Under the pieces are notes generated by a model. The model was given only the letters and a program-made list of their open reading frames with translations. It was not told the origin of the DNA and searched no databases. Below, in pieces: positions 8,102 to 17,800 of a stretch of 64,000 nt of DNA; within the stretch, counting starts at the first letter, position 1; every line of letters begins with the position of its first letter. The DNA is from Chitinophagaceae bacterium (GTDB taxonomy: Bacteria > Bacteroidota > Bacteroidia > Chitinophagales > Chitinophagaceae). Position numbers and translations under genes: made by a program. The stretch is taken from NCBI GenBank assembly GCA_016708765.1, contig JADJFD010000001.1, positions 124,001-188,000 on the forward strand, written 5' to 3'.

Positions 8102-8875
8102 ATGGTGGTTGTTTTTCAATCCTTATTTGTCTTGGGAGGGCTTATTATCCTCATTCTTTTAGCTTTTCGAATGAAAGGGGAAAAAGCAGTTATTAATATG
8201 CCGGAGAATTATAAAGAGTTGCTTGAAGATTATGTACAGTTTTACCGACAACTTGATGAAGCAGATAAAAGACTATTTGAGAAAAGAGTAGAAAAGTTTT
8301 TAATAGATGTAAAAATAACTGGGGTTAATGCAGAAATAGAAGAAGTAGACAGGATTTTGATTGCGGCTGGTGCCATCATTCCGGTATTTATTTTTTCTGA
8401 TTGGGAGTATATCAACTTACAAGAGATTTTACTCTATCCAGGGTCTTTTAATGAAGAATTTGATCAGGCAGGAACGGATCGATATATAGCGGGTATGGTT
8501 GGTACTGGAGCTATGCAGCATAAAATGATATTGACTAAATGGCAATTGCGGCAAGGCTTTATTAATAACAACGACACTCACAACACGGCTATTCATGAGT
8601 TTGTACACCTAGTTGATAAAATGGATGGGACCATGGATGGTGTGCCGGAGATAATTCTGGAAAGAAAATATGTGCAGCAATGGAAAAATATTATGGATTC
8701 CACCATCTGGCAAATGAAAACCTATGGTTCAGATATCAATATGTATGGTGCAACGAGCCATATAGAATTTTTTGCTGTTATCTCCGAATACTTTTTTAAG
8801 CAGCCAGAACTGTTAAAGACTAATCACACAGAAGTTTATGATATGTTGCAGCGGATTTATAGAACCCGGGATTGA
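8102..8875 (+). CDS. Zinc-dependent peptidase, MtfA family (M90)
   Basis: 257 residues. An N-terminal hydrophobic helix (residues 2-22) is followed by the M90 domain. The zinc-binding HEFVH motif is near residues 165-169 (NTAIHEFVHLVDKMDG), and a distal Glu-containing segment SHIEFFAVISEYFF is near residues 220-233. E. coli MtfA is a cytosolic peptidase acting in glucose-PTS control through Mlc. The membrane anchor here and the Bacteroidota context make that exact role uncertain. Confidence 0.85.
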   Translation: MVVVFQSLFVLGGLIILILLAFRMKGEKAVINMPENYKELLEDYVQFYRQLDEADKRLFEKRVEKFLIDVKITGVNAEIEEVDRILIAAGAIIPVFIFSDWEYINLQEILLYPGSFNEEFDQAGTDRYIAGMVGTGAMQHKMILTKWQLRQGFINNNDTHNTAIHEFVHLVDKMDGTMDGVPEIILERKYVQQWKNIMDSTIWQMKTYGSDINMYGATSHIEFFAVISEYFFKQPELLKTNHTEVYDMLQRIYRTRD

Positions 8876-8952
8876 TTTAACAAAAGATAATGCCGAAGTT
8901 TTTCTTTATTTTAATTAATAAACGTATTTTTTAATCACTAAACTATTAATAT

Positions 8953-9315
8953 ATGAATAAGGTTTTGACTATTTGTATTGCACTATTCTTCAGTCTACAA
9001 AGTTTTTCACAACAAGACAGCACAACGATTGAACAGTATTGCGCAGTTGTTGCAACTCCGAGACTTTTAAGCACTAAGGTTACAATCAATATTGACTACG
9101 GAGAAAGCAGAAGTGTTTGGAAAGATAACCGCTTGAAAACTGAAGAAGGGAAGGTGAAGAAATTTAATACTGTCATTGATGCATTAAATTATATGGGCAA
9201 TAATGGCTGGCAATTGGTTAATGCTTTTCCTGTAAGTACTGGTACCAATTCATTTGTATATAATTATGTTTTTCGAAAGGTTTTTTTAAGGGAAGAAGGC
9301 ATAGAAGTGGAATAG
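8953..9315 (+). CDS. Secreted hypothetical protein
   Basis: 120 residues with a clear signal peptide (MNKVLTICIALFFSLQSFSQ). The mature part has an alpha/beta pattern: YCAVVATPRLLSTKVTINIDYGE, then a helix with FNTVIDALNYMGNNGWQLVNAFP, then a strand NSFVYNYVFRK. A GWQLVN-type segment after a helix is also seen in small DUF4177-like proteins, which is the nearest resemblance I can name. It is followed by a strong hairpin terminator. Function unknown. Confidence 0.7.
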   Translation: MNKVLTICIALFFSLQSFSQQDSTTIEQYCAVVATPRLLSTKVTINIDYGESRSVWKDNRLKTEEGKVKKFNTVIDALNYMGNNGWQLVNAFPVSTGTNSFVYNYVFRKVFLREEGIEVE

Positions 9316-9333
9316 CCGGCTTTTTATTATTAT

Positions 9334-9372
9334 AAATTCCAGTAGATGATATTTCATCTACTGGAATTTTGT
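9334..9372. terminator. Bidirectional hairpin terminator
   Basis: A long inverted repeat (AAATTCCAGTAGATGA and its complement around TAT), flanked by A- and T-rich ends. It separates the convergent genes ending at 9315 (+) and 9431 (-) and can act on both strands. Confidence 0.8.
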
Positions 9373-9430
9373 TTTTTAGGTATTATTTTTTTGTCCTGCT
9401 AATAAAGTGAATAATTATTCTATTAACAAG

Positions 9431-9902
9431 TTATCTTGAAACAAGACTTCTCAATTTATCTGTGTCTTCCAGTTTTTCATATTTGATAGGAATCTCTTTT
9501 GAAAATCCTGTTTTTGTTAGCCGTGCCACCCCATCAATTCTTATAAGTACTTCTTTCTTTTTGTAAATATCATGTTGCTTTATTGCGCTGATATTATCTA
9601 CTTTTAAAATGGCGGGTAGTATGAATTCGGCCCTTTTTTTTATTGACACCTGGTTTTCTAATTCAAAGCGACCGATGTATTGATTATCGATGTACACATC
9701 GCCTCTGGCAGATGATAAAACGACATTGAAGTTGTTAGGATTGTAATAGATAAGTTCCGCACCTGCTTTTGATTTTAATAAACCTATATCAATCATCCTT
9801 ACATTCTGAATGTCCGGAACTCCGCTCCTGCACATTTTTATATGTTTTACATGATACTAGAACAAATGAGCTGAGTAATAAAGTAGAAATAATAGTTTTC
9901 AT
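9431..9902 (-). CDS. LEA type 2-like lipoprotein, frame interrupted after the signal peptide
   Basis: The open part from 9835 encodes VPDIQNVRMIDIGLLKSKAG, then AELIYYNPNNFNVVLSSARG and VYIDNQYIGRFELENQV, a pattern of the late-embryogenesis-abundant type 2 (WHy-like) beta fold found in Bacteroidota lipoproteins. A lipoprotein signal with a plausible lipobox (MKTIISTLLLSSFVLVSC) is encoded just upstream from ATG 9902 in another frame, joined near the A5 run around 9836-9840. The native gene probably runs from 9902 to 9431 with a one-base change in between. It would be an outer-surface or periplasmic lipoprotein of unknown role. Confidence 0.55.
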
Positions 9903-10006
9903 GTTGTTTGATTTTATTTGTTAAGAAACAGACTGTCCTTGTTCTTTATCAAACTATCGGGCCAACTTTTGTTAAATATGTCTAAACAAAGAATGATAAA
10001 AAATTA

Positions 10007-10621
10007 TTATTCTACTCTAACATACCAATGAGCCTGAATTAAATTAGCAAGACTAATGCCTGAGTACTCTACTCTTCCATTGGTGTTTTGCTGCGTTGGC
10101 CACGGGTCTCTTACTACTATTGATTGAACAATTGGGCCATTAGTACTTTGCGTATAGCTGCAAGCAGTTATCACTACAGCATGGCCACCTGAGGCACTTG
10201 TTTGATAACCTATTAATACCGGTCGTTGTCCAGAAAGTTCTTGTATAAGGTAAGCTGGTGTAGGCGCACCGTAACTTAAAGTAGCTGCTACTTTATATTC
10301 GTCACCATCGTTGTCAGAGCTCCATTTATTGAGGTTGTTTGTTATAACATTAAAACTTCCTGTCCAGTTGGGTAAAGTTCCATTTGCACTTTTGCCGTAA
10401 CTTTTTTCTACAATTTGTTCTTGTGTAATATTTACACCGTAATAATTTAATATCATCTGAATAGAAGCGGCCCAGCACCAGTTAGAGTTGCGCTGACTAG
10501 ATGCATAGTAATTGAAATTTTCGGTTTGAATGCCTACATAGTTTAATTGCTGGCTAAAAGTTTGTTGTGTAATGCCAATTGTTAACATTATGAACACAAC
10601 GAGTTTGAATCTTTTTAACAT
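10007..10621 (-). CDS. Secreted papain-like cysteine peptidase (C39/C70-like)
   Basis: 204 residues with a signal peptide (MLKRFKLVVFIMLTIGITQQ TFSQ). The catalytic Cys lies in SNWCWAASIQMILNYYG near residues 46-62, the His in SGGHAVVITACSY near residues 143-155, and an Asp in VVRDPWP near residues 169-175. This is the order expected for papain-like peptidases of the family often labelled papain-like cysteine protease family protein. It is probably exported to the periplasm or surface. No inhibitor or secretion partner is adjacent. Confidence 0.8.
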   Translation of the reverse strand: MLKRFKLVVFIMLTIGITQQTFSQQLNYVGIQTENFNYYASSQRNSNWCWAASIQMILNYYGVNITQEQIVEKSYGKSANGTLPNWTGSFNVITNNLNKWSSDNDGDEYKVAATLSYGAPTPAYLIQELSGQRPVLIGYQTSASGGHAVVITACSYTQSTNGPIVQSIVVRDPWPTQQNTNGRVEYSGISLANLIQAHWYVRVE

Positions 10622-10949
10622 GGTAGTGGTTTTAAAGTTTGCTGAATTCGTTATTTGGAGTTCTCTAATTTATTAAAACAACATATTGAGGATGCAATGG
10701 AAACGAAAATTCCATGTAGAAGAATGGAGAGATACTGTTAAAATATTGTGATAGCTCTTAACAGTTTAAACTAAAGTTGGAAAAAGGGATGTCTGTCAAT
10801 AAAAAATAATTCAACTTTTGACAAACCATTTTAGTAATTCATAGTGAGATTAAAGAAAAACTACACCCTTTTACAAGATAGTAGTTACTAATTATCCAAT
10901 AGGTCGCCGATGGCGAAAACTCTTTCAGTGTGTAATATTCTATGCTTTA
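10622..10949. other. Intergenic spacer, no gene seen
   Basis: A 328-bp AT-rich spacer between two minus-strand genes. No open frame, tRNA or clear hairpin is seen. It should carry the promoter of the cysteine peptidase and the 3' region of the GltB-like gene's neighbour, but I cannot place an element with confidence. Confidence 0.5.
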
Positions 10950-12560
10950 TTATTGAAACTTTGTAGGTATTTCCACACCCCATTTATTTATATTGGCCAA
11001 TTTAAAATCTGATGCATATCGTTCAGGTATTGTTTCATCCAGCAAACTACCAACGGTTGTAGAAGGAAAAATTTCTTCAAAAGTGCTCATCTCGTTCAGC
11101 GATACTCTCCGGTAAATATGAGAACGGGTAAGATTGTCCATGTTATCAAGACCTGCAGCTCCTAAAAGTTCTACAAAAGCTTTTACTGTTCCTTCATGAA
11201 AGTTGGCTACTCGATGTTTTTTGTCGCTGACTACTAAGCCTACAGTAAGTGATGGGTCTTGTGTAGCCACACCAGTTGGGCATTTATTAGTATTACATTG
11301 CAGAGCTTGTATGCAGCCGACTGCCATCATCATAGCTCTTGCACTATTGCATGTATCTGCACCCAGTGCAAGTGCTCTAAAAAGGTGAAAGCCAGTAACA
11401 ACTTTTCCAGATGCGATAATGCGGATATGCTTACGAATATTTAGCCCACGTAGAATGTTATGTGCAAAAGCAAGCCCATCCAGCATCGGTGCTCCCATGT
11501 AATTTGAAAACTCTTGCGGTGCAGCTCCTGTTCCACCTTCGCCACCATCAATTGTAATGAAATCAGGATATACATCCAGTTCTATCATTGCTTGGCATAC
11601 AGAAATAAATTCACTTTTGTATCCAATACAAAGTTTAAAGCCAACTGGCTTTCCACCACTAAGATCCCGTAGTTTTCTTATAAACTGCACCATTTCTATC
11701 GGTGTGCCAAATGCTTTGTGATATGGGGGAGATGCTACAATTGTATGTGGTTTAACATGTCTTATTGCTGCAATCTCTTCTGTGTTTTTTGAAGCTGGTA
11801 AAATACCACCATGTCCAGGTTTAGCTCCCTGCGATATTTTTAATTCTATCATCTTAACATTTGGGAGTGTTGCTTTTTCAGCAAAAAGATGTTCATCAAA
11901 GTTGCCGTCATCTGTTCTGCAACCAAAATAGCCTGTGCCTATTTGCCAGATGATGTCTCCACCATGCTTCAAATGATAAGGACTAAGTCCACCTTCGCCG
12001 GTGTTATGTGCAAAGCCGCCAATTTTTGCTCCGGCATTTAATGCCTCTATGGCATTGCTGCTAAGTGAGCCGTAGCTCATCGCAGATACATTGTAGATGC
12101 TAGCATTATACGGTTGCAGGCAATCTTTATTTCCAAAAATGATTCGTGGATTGTGGTCCATGTCATGGAAATTTTTTGGGGATACAGAGTGGCAGGTCCA
12201 CTCATAACCTTCGGCATAAACATCCATCTGCGTACCAAAAGGCATGGTATCATTATCTTTTTTACTCCGTTGGTAAATGGTATTGCGGTCTATCCGGTTG
12301 ATAGGACGTCCATCCGTATCTGATTCAATAAAGTATTGATACACTTTTGGTCTTATGTCTTCCATAAAATAACGCAACCTGCCAAATACAGGATATGTCC
12401 GCATGATGCTATGTTTTTTTTGCAACATATCATAATAGCCCATCAACGTAAAAAAGAGAATGATGCCAAAAAATGGATACCATTTACCATCTAGAAAAAT
12501 AGAAAGTGCCAGTGTAGTTACCAGTAGAATGGCGGAAACAACCATAAATGACTTTCGCAT
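10950..12560 (-). CDS. FMN-binding glutamate synthase-family protein (GltB-like domain)
   Basis: 536 residues. Two hydrophobic helices at the N-terminus (residues about 4-45) precede a TIM-barrel glutamate-synthase-type domain: SAMSYGSLSSNAIEALNAGA, then GEGGLSPYHLKHGGDIIWQIG, GAKPGHGGILP, TIDGGEGGTGAAP and ALALGADTCNSARAMM. The cysteine cluster C...C(N)TNKCPTG matches the 3Fe-4S site near residues 417-427. Such stand-alone GltB-like proteins lack the glutaminase domain and their reaction is not established. The membrane helices suggest it is anchored at the inner membrane. No GltD partner is nearby. Confidence 0.9.
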   Translation of the reverse strand: MRKSFMVVSAILLVTTLALSIFLDGKWYPFFGIILFFTLMGYYDMLQKKHSIMRTYPVFGRLRYFMEDIRPKVYQYFIESDTDGRPINRIDRNTIYQRSKKDNDTMPFGTQMDVYAEGYEWTCHSVSPKNFHDMDHNPRIIFGNKDCLQPYNASIYNVSAMSYGSLSSNAIEALNAGAKIGGFAHNTGEGGLSPYHLKHGGDIIWQIGTGYFGCRTDDGNFDEHLFAEKATLPNVKMIELKISQGAKPGHGGILPASKNTEEIAAIRHVKPHTIVASPPYHKAFGTPIEMVQFIRKLRDLSGGKPVGFKLCIGYKSEFISVCQAMIELDVYPDFITIDGGEGGTGAAPQEFSNYMGAPMLDGLAFAHNILRGLNIRKHIRIIASGKVVTGFHLFRALALGADTCNSARAMMMAVGCIQALQCNTNKCPTGVATQDPSLTVGLVVSDKKHRVANFHEGTVKAFVELLGAAGLDNMDNLTRSHIYRRVSLNEMSTFEEIFPSTTVGSLLDETIPERYASDFKLANINKWGVEIPTKFQ

Positions 12561-12689
12561 AATAAATCAGATTTTTTGCGGTCAAAAAAAATGAATTAAA
12601 CCCAAAGGTACTCCAATATTCTACTTGAGAAAAAGAATAAGTGTACTGTTTTGTTGGAATAATTTGCAGGAGGATATATTATTTTTCAG

Positions 12690-12836
12690 ACGAGTATCGG
12701 ATGGATTTGTGTTTGGCGTTTATAGTATTCATCGTATTACAGAGTTGTAATAAGGCTAACGCATAGTCACTCTCCACACATGCCTTGGATGTAAGACATC
12801 TGCTATGAAAAAGTAAGGTTAATATTGGTAGGGGAA
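12690..12836 (-). repeat. Intergenic repeat S, copy A
   Basis: About 147 bp that align along their length with 19378-19530 and 23141-23293. Shared blocks in order are CGAGTRTCRGAWGG, TCGTATTACRGAGTTG, CTCCACACA, GTRAGACATC and a final TTGGTA-like block. This copy is the most diverged. It sits 4 bp past the stop of the CDGSH gene. Its function is unknown. Confidence 0.65.
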
Positions 12837-12839
12837 GTA

Positions 12840-13067
12840 TTAAACCGTTTTCTTTGGCGGCAAATCAAAAGCCTTAGCCTCATGTTCGAAATGGCCATTG
12901 TGAGAACCATCACAAAAAGGTTTATTATTTGAACGACCACAACGGCAAAAAGAAACAATTTCTCTGCCTTGCAGATTATAAACACCACCTTCTCTATCCA
13001 CTACTTCAAAATCTCCATCTATTTTTAATGAACCGTTATTGTTTACGGTGATTTTTGTTTTTGACAT
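12840..13067 (-). CDS. CDGSH iron-sulfur domain protein
   Basis: 75 residues. It carries the complete CDGSH motif, FCRCGRSNNKPFCDGSH (three Cys and one His), near residues 40-56, which binds a labile 2Fe-2S cluster in mitoNEET-like proteins. The N-terminal strands (ITVNNNGSLKIDGDFEVVD) are usual for the bacterial single-domain type. It is cytosolic with a presumed redox or cluster-transfer role. A repeat element follows the stop directly. Confidence 0.92.
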   Translation of the reverse strand: MSKTKITVNNNGSLKIDGDFEVVDREGGVYNLQGREIVSFCRCGRSNNKPFCDGSHNGHFEHEAKAFDLPPKKTV

Positions 13068-13121
13068 ATTTGTTTTTTATAAAAATACCTTTTAAATCAC
13101 AAAAATCGCTTCAATCTTTTT

Positions 13122-13544
13122 TCAGCTTTTTTCAGTAAGATCTTTCAATGATTTTAAAACCGGATTTTCTTCTCCTTGCGGTTCTTCCTGTACTGCATTT
13201 GGTCTGTTATCTTCCTGAATGATCTCCAATTTAGTTTGTCCGTTGTCGTCCGTCAAAATATAATACATGATAAAATAATTTTCAGGTTTGTCTTCAAGAT
13301 CAGGCCTTGGTGCAAACAAACTATATTTTATTAATTCATAGGGTTGCATTTCCAATACCAGTCCCCTTTGTTCAAATACTTTATCTTCCCATGCAGTGCT
13401 GAATCTTATAGCTGTTCCCGGTTCCCAGGTTGTTTGTAATTCGCTTCCATATTGCCACAGTTTTACCATTTCTGGTTTTGTCAAAATGTTCCATACTTTT
13501 TGAGTTGAGGCATTAATTGTTATTGTTGAAATGTTTGTTTCCAT
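13122..13544 (-). CDS. SRPBCC-family protein (AHSA1-like)
   Basis: 140 residues. STITINASTQKVWNILTKPEMV, W in KLWQYGSEL, then LEMQPYELIKYSLF and YFIMYYILTDDNGQTKLEIIQED follow the order of START/Bet v 1-like AHSA1 domains. These bind small hydrophobic ligands or act as co-chaperones; the ligand is unknown here. The C-terminus LKSLKDLTEKS is the family's long helix, slightly short. Confidence 0.85.
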   Translation of the reverse strand: METNISTITINASTQKVWNILTKPEMVKLWQYGSELQTTWEPGTAIRFSTAWEDKVFEQRGLVLEMQPYELIKYSLFAPRPDLEDKPENYFIMYYILTDDNGQTKLEIIQEDNRPNAVQEEPQGEENPVLKSLKDLTEKS

Positions 13545-13609
13545 TTTAATAATTTATTTATTATCGAACTCAGTTTTTTTGTTAAACAATTGACGAGACA
13601 GCGAAAATA

Positions 13610-14838
13610 TTAATCCTTTATCGCAGCCGCTTTCTTCTCCACTTCAGCAAATACCCGTAAGTAATTTTCGCTGGTTATTTTTTTTAATTCACCTGTAGTC
13701 CATCCTCTTTTAGCCAACTCAACTAATAATTTAGGATAACAGGAAACGTCTTCCATTCCTTTTATATAATAGTCGAGGCCATCATAATCACCACCGATGC
13801 CAATATGGTCAACGCCGATTAACTTTTTTACATAATCAAAATGGTCTGCCACATCTTTTACTGTAACCACTGGGCGGGGCACAGCAGCTTCCCATGTTGC
13901 CATTACTTCTTTCAATTTTTCTTTATCGCCGGGAAATTTCCCTTTGGTCGTATAATAAACAGAATCTCCTTTGCGCATCCATTTTACAAAAGCATCGCTG
14001 GTATGGTCAGGTACCATATCCAACATGATGATTCCATTGTTTGCTTTTAGTCGAAGCAATATATCGTCCGGCACATTGCGGCTTACATTACATAATGCTT
14101 TTGCATTTGAATGGCTGAAGATTACTGGTGCTTTTGTAATATCTAAAATGTCACTCATTGATTTGGCGGATATATGCGACATGTCAATAATAATTCCGAG
14201 ACGGTTCATTTCTGCCACCATTTCTTTTCCAAGTGCAGAGATACCATTATTTTTTACATACCCATCACTGCCATCAGCAAGGTCGCTGGTATAATAGGTG
14301 AACGTTACACAACGTAAACCCTGTTTATAAAAAAAACGCAGATACGATAATTTATTTTCTAGCCTTACAGAACCTTCCAGCATCGGTAGAATAGCAATTT
14401 TTCCATCCTTCATTGCTTTGCGCATTTCTGTGGATGAGCTTACTACTTTTAAATCTTTGCTGTATGTTTTTTCGAGCCGGTAAAGCAAATCATATGCATC
14501 CAGAAACTGGCGCAAGGAATCGCCAAACACATTTAGCTGTACGCCACCCACACCGCCTTTTCTCCATCGGGGAATATCTGTTTCGCCTTTGCTGATAGTA
14601 TCAAGCGGATAATCCGCAATATCCTGCGGACATTTTGGTAATTTTTTATAGGCACATCCAAAATACCAGGCAAACAAATCATTATGTCCGTCTATAATAG
14701 GAGATGTTTTTAAAACACTAGCTGCTATTTTTTCTGCAACTTCCGTTGCTATCGGATAATGAATAGAAGTAGTCTGTGCAAAACTATTGCCAATTGAAAA
14801 AAATAAAACGACGGGAAGTAATAGCTTAGCTTTTTCAT
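13610..14838 (-). CDS. Membrane dipeptidase (M19), frame interrupted just after the start
   Basis: The main frame reads PIIDGHNDLFAWYFG (the metal ligands HxD), then GVQLNVFGDSL, IDMSHISAKSM, PVIFSHSNAKAL and IGIGGDYDGLD, all hallmarks of the renal dipeptidase family, which cleaves dipeptides with a binuclear zinc site. A signal peptide ending NSFAQ is encoded in frame upstream, but it lacks a start. An ATG at 14838 followed by AAAAAG is one base out of frame, and a sixth A would repair it. Full length would be about 410 residues, exported. The hydrolase gene ends 10 bp upstream on the same strand. Confidence 0.85.
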
Positions 14839-14848
14839 ATACTGTAAT

Positions 14849-15704
14849 TTACTTTATCCGTACAATCATATCAGTAATCGCCTTAATCACAACGTCGGGA
14901 TGTTCTTTTGAAATATGATGACCACTATTTTCAAGTACAGTGTATTGAAGATTGGGCCGACTGGCTGCCCATTTTTTTAATTCATCTACCCAGATAGAAT
15001 TCATTGGGTTAGTGGGATCCTTTTCACCATCACCCGGAATTTTGCCATAAGCAGCTATTAGGAGCGTAGTAGGAATAGCATGTGCAGTGTCTGATAATTT
15101 TGCCTGTTGCATACTTGTATCAAAAGATATCATTTCTTCCGTTTCACCCGGTCTGTCGGTGCTAGTTAATATTTCCTGCATGTAAATGGAATCTTCTTTC
15201 ATTAGTTCCGGATGCTCCTCTAGCATTCTTGCATAAAAATCTTCCGGACATGGATCAAGTAAAACTAACCCTGAAACGTCTGCAGGATATAGGCCACAAA
15301 AAACTTTAGCAAAAGATCCGCCCATGGACCAACCAACTAAAATGTAGGGTGGAGGATAGCCACCTTTTGCTAGCCCTTCTTTTAATTCTTTAGCAATCGT
15401 AATGGCATCTCTTGTCTTATCACATTTTTCTGATGCTAGGTATCCGGGACGATCGTAAGAAATAACTCGGGTAATTTTTGCTATCGCTGTATCAATTGTT
15501 CTATAGCATCGATGATTGGAGAACCACCAGCTTCCAGTACCACCGAGTATTTACCGGTACCTGAAACATACATTGACATTTTATGGTTATCAACCGTTAC
15601 CTGTACGGTATCCAGTTTGGTTGCTTTTGTGCTAGTAACAGATTAAGGTGCCCGGCTTGCAAATAGAAACTTAATGCTATTAAAATAACTATTCGTAAGT
15701 GCAT
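14849..15704 (-). pseudogene. Alpha/beta-hydrolase with two frame breaks
   Basis: The intact C-terminal frame (about 158 residues from 15325) has the nucleophile elbow GWSMGGSFAKVF, LVLLDPCPEDFY, and the catalytic His region ENSGHHISKEHPDVV. Upstream, other frames on the same strand encode SYDRPGYLASEKCDKTRDAI, then VTVDNHKMSMYVSGTGKYSV, and a signal-like start from ATG 15704 (MHLRIVILIALSFYLQAG). At least two frame changes (near 15500 and 15640) are needed to join them. Together they form one secreted alpha/beta-hydrolase of roughly 280 residues, and it is probably inactive as read. Confidence 0.65.
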
Positions 15705-15757
15705 AAATGGCGATTGATATAATTAAAGTTACTTCAAATATTTATTATTTTTTTTAG

Positions 15758-15832
15758 TTTATGTGGTTAGTGGAGTGCAAACACAAATAACGTTATTTAG
15801 GTTTATATTGAATATCTGCCAAGGTGTAAAAT
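15758..15832 (-). repeat. Degenerate copy of the 3' repeat module
   Basis: The minus strand reads ACACCTTGGCAGATATTCAA, then ends in CACTAACCACATAAA, resembling the P/Q repeat at 22192-22340 (CCACCTTGGCAGGTGTTCAA ... CACCAACCACATAAA). It lies about 40 bp after the stop codon at 15875. Confidence 0.5.
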
Positions 15833-15874
15833 TTATATTATTTATTTACCCTTAATCCTATTAACTAAAATATT

Positions 15875-17011
15875 TTATCGCCATTCATAATTGTAGGTGA
15901 ACATAAATCCATTGCCTAGGTTTACCTGGATAAATTTCTTTAGCCCTTTACTTCCTTCTGCAATCACTTTTTCAGTGGTGAGTGTTGTACTTACATCTTT
16001 AGTAAAATATTTTTTCCCATCTGGTGCAAGAAAGTATATGCCATAAATACCCTGATTATAACGTATACTACAATTGGGTGAAGTCCATGATTTTGTAGCA
16101 ATTGTTTTCAGCGAAAAATTCACTGAACTTTTTTCGCCAGCTATCAGTTGAGACGCCGGATCTGTCCATACAATCTGGTAAGTGACACCAGCTAACAACT
16201 TTCCTGTTTTTACATCATAGCGATCTTGTGTAATTGTCATATTCCCTTTTACCCCTTTATAACTGATAGTATCGTACATCTTTGAACTTGTTCCCATTAA
16301 ATTGGAGTATTTTTTCAGTGATCCATTTTTGAATTCATAATTGGTAAAATGCCAGGCATTTTGATTTATACTGGCTGCAGGTTGTTCTGTTGGTACAACT
16401 GTAATACCGTCTCTCCATTCATAATTATATGTGAATATATATCCATTGCCTAAGTTTACCTGTATAGATTTTTTTTGCCCTTTTGTTCCTTTTGGAATAT
16501 TCTTTTCTGAAGTCAGCGTTGTGCTTACGTCAGTATTAAAATATTTTGTTCCATCTGACGACACGAAATATATGCCGCTTAAACCATGGTTTAAGTTTAT
16601 ACTATTATGCGGTGTTGCCCATTTTGTCGAAGAAATTTTTTTCAAAGAAAAATTGACGAAGCTTTTGTTTTCAGCCATTAATAAAGCAGCTGGGTCTTTC
16701 CAGATTACTTTATAAGAGACTCCGGCTAATAGTATCCCTGTTTTAACATCATACCGATTGTGAGTTATAGTCATATTCCCTTTCGCACCTTTATAGCTGA
16801 TGGTATCATACATTTTGGAACTCGTTCCCATTAAATTGGAGTAATTTTTGGTAGACCCATCTTTAAATTCATAACTAGTAAAATGCCATCCTGCGGAAGT
16901 GCCTGACTGCTGGGTATAGATGGTATTGCCAATCAGAATCATAATTATCAGAAACAGATATTTCTTAATGACTGAAAAGTTTGATTTCAGTTCGAATGAT
17001 CTCTTTTTCAT
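15875..17011 (-). CDS. Secreted protein with a tandem duplicated domain
   Basis: From ATG 17011 the protein has 378 residues: a signal-anchor-like N-terminus (YLFLIIMILIGNTIYTQ) and two copies of a domain of about 165 residues. Each copy starts WHFTxYEFKxGS, continues NLMGTSSKMYDTISYKG, and ends NLGNGxxFTYNYEWR. The copies are very similar at protein level, suggesting a fairly recent internal duplication. The frame stays open upstream to 17287, but that stretch contains a repeat element and lacks signal features, so I take the later start. No family is recognised; it is probably an extracytoplasmic beta-rich protein. Confidence 0.75.
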   Translation of the reverse strand: MKKRSFELKSNFSVIKKYLFLIIMILIGNTIYTQQSGTSAGWHFTSYEFKDGSTKNYSNLMGTSSKMYDTISYKGAKGNMTITHNRYDVKTGILLAGVSYKVIWKDPAALLMAENKSFVNFSLKKISSTKWATPHNSINLNHGLSGIYFVSSDGTKYFNTDVSTTLTSEKNIPKGTKGQKKSIQVNLGNGYIFTYNYEWRDGITVVPTEQPAASINQNAWHFTNYEFKNGSLKKYSNLMGTSSKMYDTISYKGVKGNMTITQDRYDVKTGKLLAGVTYQIVWTDPASQLIAGEKSSVNFSLKTIATKSWTSPNCSIRYNQGIYGIYFLAPDGKKYFTKDVSTTLTTEKVIAEGSKGLKKFIQVNLGNGFMFTYNYEWR

Positions 17012-17204
17012 ATTTATTATGTTTAGTGTGATTAACTTCCTTAAATTTATCAGTTTATTTTTTTTTAAATGGTGATTAATGTCACCTACGAAAGTGAGTT
17101 TTATTTGTTTGGTTTTGTAGTTGAACCTATTATATTGGTAAATAAAATTTGGAGTAAATAATAGAACGATTAATATATGTAGTTGGTGGAAATTCTTCAA
17201 TAAG

Positions 17205-17282
17205 CTCATTACGCCAAATACGGCGTAAAATTTTTTCTTACCTGTCCCGCAGAATTGTGGTGAACACCTACCAAGGTGGACC
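17205..17282 (-). repeat. Repeat with TACGCC/GGCGTA hairpin and P module
   Basis: A hairpin (TTACGCC ... GGCGTAA, 17209-17228) is followed by a diverged P module: the + strand reads GTGGTGAACACCTACCAAGG. It lies in the spacer upstream of the duplicated-domain gene and 110 bp before a plus-strand gene. Confidence 0.5.
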
Positions 17283-17393
17283 AGCAACGCCGTTGTAATG
17301 AATAATTTCTTTTCCGCAGAAAGTTAGTATCTGCCTGATGTGAAGGGATTTACTAAAATTCTAATTAACTTTCAATTCTAAAATTAATTCAAC

Positions 17394-17624
17394 ATGAATA
17401 AGTCAGAAGAAATTTTAAAGAAATTTACCGAAGGTAATTTGTCGGAAGAAGAAGCCATTTCATCGTTACCTCCCGGTTGTAGTTTTGAAAGGTATTATGA
17501 AAGAGAGTGGCGAATAGTTCCAGAACGTGGCTCTGTACAGTTTGAAAGAGTTTGTGGTAGAGTATATGGCTGTGATGATTCCAGTAATAACAATACATCA
17601 TGCGGGGATTGGCAAGAACTTTAA
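17394..17624 (+). CDS. Small Cys-containing protein, unknown
   Basis: 76 residues. The acidic helical first half (MNKSEEILKKFTEGNLSEEE, then AISSLPPG) is followed by a second half with four Cys and many aromatic and acidic residues (CSFERYYEREWRIVPERG, then CGRVYGCDD, and CGDW near the end). The layout resembles a leader and core, as in ribosomally made modified peptides, but no modification enzyme is adjacent and the resemblance is loose. It could equally be a small zinc-binding or lineage-specific protein. Coding is supported by the clean start and the position before the Lys-rich gene. Confidence 0.5.
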   Translation: MNKSEEILKKFTEGNLSEEEAISSLPPGCSFERYYEREWRIVPERGSVQFERVCGRVYGCDDSSNNNTSCGDWQEL

Positions 17625-17800
17625 ACTGCTTACTATTATATTGGGTTCCTTGATCCTATATGGTATTTACCATTATAGGCATATCTTTGTTTACTTTTAG
17701 TCTGGCTGTATACTTACTGCTTCTGAAAGTAGAACATAGCTGAACGGGAAAAAATACTGTGCAGCCAAAAAAATAATTCACTAACCTTAAATTTAATTAA

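Noticed and set aside
17012..17287. N-terminal extension of the duplicated-domain protein
   Set aside because: It crosses a repeat element and has no signal or domain; the ATG at 17011 gives a clean signal peptide.
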